The notes below the pieces were generated by a model. That model worked only from the letters and a program-made list of their open reading frames with translations, ran no database searches and was not told the DNA's origin. Of a stretch of 64,000 bases of DNA, positions 60,275 through 64,000 are shown in pieces. Position 1 is the stretch's first letter. Each line of letters opens with the position of its first letter. The translations under genes were made by a program, and so were the position numbers. The stretch is taken from assembly GCA_027488375.1 (NCBI GenBank), contig JAIYBW010000003.1:62001-126000 (forward strand). Reading direction: 5' to 3'. This DNA is from Pseudomonadota bacterium. GTDB taxonomy: Bacteria > Bdellovibrionota > Bacteriovoracia > Bacteriovoracales > Bacteriovoracaceae.

Positions 60275-62796
60275 TATTCAACCGATTTCCTAATTTCTTG
60301 ATAATCAGGTGTTTCTGCTTCGGCCGGATCGATTGCATTTTCATCCGGTCCAATTTCTTCATTATTTAAATTCTTATAATGATCAGCATCCGCTAAATCA
60401 TAGAGAGGACCCTCAATTTGGCGATCAAGTTTGGCATTAAGTTCTTCAGAAACTTTGGCGTTTGGATCAATTTGATCATCTTCAAACATTCCTTTCATGC
60501 CTTTTGAGCGACGGCTAAGAACTTCTTTCGTATTCGTTGAAGCCGTTTTCGCATAAGGAGCAAGAATTTTTGGCGTCATGAAGAAAAGGAGATTCACTTT
60601 TTCCACAGTTCTATTTCGACTCTTAAATAACCAACCAAGAACTGGAATGTCTCCCAGAATAGGGACTTTCGTATTGTCGACACTTTCTCTATCTCTTAGG
60701 AGACCACCCATCGCAACAGTATCTCTGTCTCTGACCATCACTTCTGTAATCGCTGATCGTGTGGTCTTTGGTAAACCTCGTCCAGGAACCTGATCAACTC
60801 CAGCTTTAAAGTCATCAATTTTCTGATTGATTTTAAGCTTCACAAAACGAGTCACTTTATTAATTTGAGGCGTAATCTTAAGTGAAAGTTTCGCTTCTTG
60901 GTCTACTGTACTAAAAGCTTGCACACCACCAGTCGCCACCGTTGAGTTTTGTATAGGAACTGTATCCCCAACTTCGAATGTTGCTTCCGTATTATCTAAG
61001 GCCAGAATCTGTGGAGTCGCGAGAACATTCGCACTACCATGGGAGGCGACAGCTTTAATGAAGGCATTCACAGCATTGACTTTGGCCGTACGGCCAGCAC
61101 CTGCAGTTGTTCCAGGCACAGATATCTCTCTCGTTGGGCCAAGACCAACTCCACCAAAAAATCCCCCAATAGAAGTTGGAACACCTGTCGCTAAAAGGTT
61201 CAGAAGTTGAGTACTTTTCGAAGTAAAGCCAGCTCGTTGAACGTTTCCTGCTCCATAAGCACCCACGTATTCAACACCAAAACTTCTGATTTTTGAAACG
61301 TTCGCTTCAAGAATTAAGCCTTCAACGTAAACTTGATCTCGAGGAATATCGAGACGACCAATCACATCTTTAAGAGTGAGCCAGTCAGTAGGGGAGGCTG
61401 TAACGACGAGAGCATTATTGTTTTTATCTGATGTGATTTTAACTTCCGCTGAAAAGATCGGATTTTCTGCTGGTCCTGAAAAAGAGGTAAAGCGAGTTGC
61501 ACCTCCAGCAGCACCGTCTTTTGAAGTGGCCCCAGTCACGATACTAGAAAGTGTTTTTGAAAGTTCTTCGGAGTCTCCATAGTTTAAATAATAAACATGA
61601 ACTCGATTTGAACTAGAAGACACTAGCTTCACATCAAGTTTTGAGATTAGGTCTCTCAGTTGTTTCGCTCCATCTTCATTGGCCATAGCAATGATAGAGT
61701 TCGTTCTTGGTTCGGCAATAATTCTTGAGATGGAGCTCTGAGAGGATTCTCCTCCACCAGCACCTGTAAAACGCGGAGTCGCTGAGCCGGCCCTTGCGCC
61801 TGCAGCCCCACCACTTCCACCTTTGAGAATATTATCAAGAAGTTTTGCAATCTCTTGGGCCGAAGAATTTTTAACTTTCACAATCTGAAGTGACTCTTCA
61901 TGTCCAGCTACATCCAAAAATTTGACCATCTTTGCGAGACGGTTAATGTTTGAACCCGTATCAGCGATGATGATGGTATTGGTCTGCTTAATATCGATGA
62001 GTCGTCCATAACGGCTCATGAAAGGGCGGAAGTTTCGCGCGATTTCTGCCGCTGAAACGTGCTTAAGAGAGATTACCCGCATCAAGTAGTTTTCAGTATC
62101 TGGAGTATAGTTACCGGTATAAATCTTAGTTGGTGTATAACGGATATCGCGAGCGTTAATGACTTTGTAAAAGGCACCAGTCTTAATAAGTGAATAACCG
62201 GCCATATTCAGAGCTGCAAGGTAGGCTTTCCAAGCATCTCCTACTGTAATAGGAGTTGGTGCGATGATAGAGACCTTACCTTTAACGTCTTTATCGAGAA
62301 TGAGGTTAATTCCGGTAAGCTTTTGCATGTGTTTTGTGATTTCCATGATATCTGTATCTGGAAAATCAAAACTTTCAACAATTTCTGGGCCAAAAGCTGT
62401 CTCTGGATTGAGGTTTACGTATTTTGTTTCTTTTGGTTGGGCCCCTTGTTTAGGTGCCGGACGATCACCAAATGTTTCTTGGTTAGCATCATCATCTTCA
62501 TCACCTGCAAATGCAGATTCATTGTCTTCCTCTTCAGAGTCAGATACAGCTTGAGATTCTTTTTCAAGTTTTTCTGCTGCCTTTAAAGCCGCTGCTGCAT
62601 CCTCTGCCGTCATTGTATCTGCATCAGGAATTGAGGACTCATCCATTCGAGCTTGAGGTGAGCCTTGTTTGTCTGGGGTGAAATTTGTCTTGGAACGATA
62701 TTTATTAAATTGTCCAAAAGCGGATTGATGGGCCAGAAAGATCGTGGCAAAGAGCACAGGACCTATAAAGCGCTTTTGTTTTTTGTTTGAACTCAT
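60274..62796 (-). CDS. gspD: Type II secretion outer-membrane secretin GspD
   Basis: 840 aa. Signal peptide ends near HQSAFGQ. A long acidic/Ala linker (about 50-125, with SDSEEEDNESAFAGDEDDD) precedes N0 (ESFDFPDTDIMEITKHMQKL), N1-N3 (VISLKHVSAAEIARNFRP, LQIVKVKNSSAQEIAKLLDN, VHVYYLNYGDSEELSKTLSS) and the secretin domain (VYVEGLILEANVSKI, VLATPQILALDNTEA, VPILGDIPVLGWLFKSR). The C-terminal acidic tail of about 90 residues may bind a pilotin. No pilotin gene is seen here. 11 bp after gspC. Confidence 0.95.
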   Translation of the reverse strand: MSSNKKQKRFIGPVLFATIFLAHQSAFGQFNKYRSKTNFTPDKQGSPQARMDESSIPDADTMTAEDAAAALKAAEKLEKESQAVSDSEEEDNESAFAGDEDDDANQETFGDRPAPKQGAQPKETKYVNLNPETAFGPEIVESFDFPDTDIMEITKHMQKLTGINLILDKDVKGKVSIIAPTPITVGDAWKAYLAALNMAGYSLIKTGAFYKVINARDIRYTPTKIYTGNYTPDTENYLMRVISLKHVSAAEIARNFRPFMSRYGRLIDIKQTNTIIIADTGSNINRLAKMVKFLDVAGHEESLQIVKVKNSSAQEIAKLLDNILKGGSGGAAGARAGSATPRFTGAGGGESSQSSISRIIAEPRTNSIIAMANEDGAKQLRDLISKLDVKLVSSSSNRVHVYYLNYGDSEELSKTLSSIVTGATSKDGAAGGATRFTSFSGPAENPIFSAEVKITSDKNNNALVVTASPTDWLTLKDVIGRLDIPRDQVYVEGLILEANVSKIRSFGVEYVGAYGAGNVQRAGFTSKSTQLLNLLATGVPTSIGGFFGGVGLGPTREISVPGTTAGAGRTAKVNAVNAFIKAVASHGSANVLATPQILALDNTEATFEVGDTVPIQNSTVATGGVQAFSTVDQEAKLSLKITPQINKVTRFVKLKINQKIDDFKAGVDQVPGRGLPKTTRSAITEVMVRDRDTVAMGGLLRDRESVDNTKVPILGDIPVLGWLFKSRNRTVEKVNLLFFMTPKILAPYAKTASTNTKEVLSRRSKGMKGMFEDDQIDPNAKVSEELNAKLDRQIEGPLYDLADADHYKNLNNEEIGPDENAIDPAEAETPDYQEIRKSVE

Positions 62797-62807
62797 ATCA
62801 TCGTTCC

Positions 62808-64000
62808 TTATTTCTTAATGGTGTAGTCTTGAACAGACTCACTCCCATCACGTTTAATACCTAGAGATAAATTATCAAGTCCCTTAATTCTTCCAAAAAG
62901 AAGCATCACTTCATTCATGTCATAGATAGGCTTCCCATTAATAGAAGTAATGATATCTTGATCCTGGATTCCGAGATAAGGGAAGATTCCTTGAGGATCA
63001 AGTTCAGTCATTTTAAAAGAGAGGGAGCCATCTGGGTTTTGGATTTTTACGGCTTTTGCTTGAGTTAATACAGCAGCGATGTCTTTAAGCTTGTCATCAA
63101 GAAGTGTTTTTGAAATCGCAAATTTATTTCCGTTATTTTCAATTCCAGGCAATTTCTTGTTGGACTTGAATTCTCGACTTTGGGCCGGTGTCATGACAGA
63201 AAGAGGAGAGGAGCTCATCGCGTTTTTTAAATCAGAGGTTATCGACTCACACATCCCACTCTCAAGATTCTTTACTAAGATCTCAAGTCGTGAAATTTTA
63301 AAAATTTTGGCAAAAGTTGAGATCTGATCTCCGACTCTAAATTCTTGTAATTCTCTTTCACCACGTATTTGAACAGAAGCAATAGACTTCACCGTATCTT
63401 GAAGAACAATTGTATTTAAAAGTTTAATGGGAAGGGAACTTTTCTGCTGAGCCTCATCGCATTTTTTGTCAGCAACAACATTCTTTTTTCCACCGAGACC
63501 AGTATTCGTTCTGAAAATATTGATACTCTTAACCTGAGCTAAAGTCCCTGCATTAAATTCATTCTCAACAGGTATATTAATTCCAAAATCTTGAGACTGA
63601 TCAAGTGAGGGTGTTCCTCTTGCCACGAGAGCAGAAATTTTTGCCACGGTAAATGTAATAGAGCAAATAATGAGAACTAAACCAAATTGATGAATCGGCT
63701 CTCTAGAAGAGCGTGAAAGAATTTTTTCAATCGCTTTATTTAAATTTGGTGAGAGAAGAGATTTTTCACCACCTGAACCCAAACTCGAAAAAATAGTCTG
63801 GGGATTAGCTCTTAATTTATTAAGATAGAATTGGGCCCTGTAGATGCTTGTCTTAACTTTGTCTTTGAATGCTAAAGAGGAGTGGGAAGATGTATCTGAT
63901 AGGTTTTCAATTTTATGGTCACCAGTTCGATCATCAATTGATGAAATCTCATCCTGATTAGATAAGTTATCCGATGGCTTGCGGCTTTGCTTCTTTTTTA
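62808..64000 (-). CDS. gspC: Type II secretion protein GspC (5' end outside window)
   Basis: Partial. The frame stays open for 72 codons upstream of TTG 63782 to the window edge with no ATG, so the true start lies beyond 64000 and at least 396 residues exist. The N-terminal extension is cytoplasmic and polar (QSRKPSDNLSNQDEISSIDD). Next come a membrane helix (FGLVLIICSITFTVAKISALVA), an HR domain (IKLLNTIVLQDTVKSIASVQI) and a PDZ domain (DPQGIFPYLGIQDQDIITSINGKPIYDMNEVMLLFGRI). GspC couples the platform to the GspD N0 domain. Usual GspC is about 270-300 aa. Confidence 0.85.
   Translation of the reverse strand, partial: KKKQSRKPSDNLSNQDEISSIDDRTGDHKIENLSDTSSHSSLAFKDKVKTSIYRAQFYLNKLRANPQTIFSSLGSGGEKSLLSPNLNKAIEKILSRSSREPIHQFGLVLIICSITFTVAKISALVARGTPSLDQSQDFGINIPVENEFNAGTLAQVKSINIFRTNTGLGGKKNVVADKKCDEAQQKSSLPIKLLNTIVLQDTVKSIASVQIRGERELQEFRVGDQISTFAKIFKISRLEILVKNLESGMCESITSDLKNAMSSSPLSVMTPAQSREFKSNKKLPGIENNGNKFAISKTLLDDKLKDIAAVLTQAKAVKIQNPDGSLSFKMTELDPQGIFPYLGIQDQDIITSINGKPIYDMNEVMLLFGRIKGLDNLSLGIKRDGSESVQDYTIKK

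Noticed and set aside
1-64000. CRISPR array, transposon, prophage or rRNA operon
   Set aside because: No direct repeat arrays, inverted-repeat-bounded transposase, phage structural genes or rRNA sequences were seen; gene order and composition look like stable chromosome.

Overview
The window is AT-rich, densely coded bacterial DNA from a Gram-negative organism. Supporting signs are a complete type II secretion (T2SS) operon running gspC to gspN, many signal peptides and lipoboxes, an IHF-like protein, RpsU, and an isoleucyl-tRNA synthetase of the eukaryote-like class. Together with the large share of lineage-specific secreted proteins and a degenerate HD-GYP regulator, this suggests a Bdellovibrionota / Bacteriovorax-type lineage (older Deltaproteobacteria). 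That placement is inference from gene content. No 16S gene is present to confirm it. I see no rRNA operon, CRISPR array, insertion sequence, prophage or integrase; the window looks like core chromosome with islands of uncharacterised genes.

Layout. 0-4.2 kb: a secreted phospholipase D-like protein, a large exported protein with a possible Cys-His-Asp triad and a barrel-like C-terminus, and tRNA-Gly(GCC). 4.2-8.9 kb (minus): cysteine synthase-like enzyme, pseudo-receiver/HD-GYP protein, EpmB/KamA-type radical SAM protein, small membrane protein, DEDDh exonuclease. 8.9-13.3 kb: lpdA and a 2-oxo acid dehydrogenase E2, rarA, rpsU. 13.3-16.8 kb: unknown exported or cytoplasmic proteins and a DoxX-DUF2071 fusion. 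16.8-24.4 kb: Kef-type antiporter, ileS, FecR-domain protein, maf. 24.4-28.5 kb: two possible small genes, then a TatT lipoprotein and a full TRAP transporter (P, Q, M). 28.5-35.2 kb: uncharacterised proteins, a HAD phosphatase, a DUF6178-like protein and an orphan CpaF/TadA ATPase. 35.2-41.6 kb (minus): a compact haem operon hemA-hemCD-hemL-histidine kinase-response regulator-hemE. 41.7-43.7 kb: Na/phosphate cotransporter. 44.4-47.7 kb: CBS-less IMPDH-like protein, plsB-like acyltransferase, unknown gene. 47.8-50.1 kb: infC-rpmI-rplT, ihfA-like, merR-like. 50.1-64 kb (minus): T2SS genes in transcription order C-D-E-F-G-H-I-J-K-L-M-N, with gspC running off the right edge.

How genes work together. 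The haem genes make tetrapyrrole from glutamyl-tRNA through uroporphyrinogen to coproporphyrinogen, except that hemB is not here, and a two-component system sits inside the operon. The T2SS set lacks only the prepilin peptidase and could export enzymes such as the phospholipase D-like protein. The translation block lacks pheST, which often lies between rplT and ihfA in other Proteobacteria.

Starts were chosen by eye from Shine-Dalgarno (SD) spacing. Several differ from the longest open frame: infC (ATA), ihfA, gspH, gspK, rarA, the response regulator, the lipoprotein at 44.2 kb, and gspC, whose start lies outside the window. Family assignments come from motif recognition without database searches.
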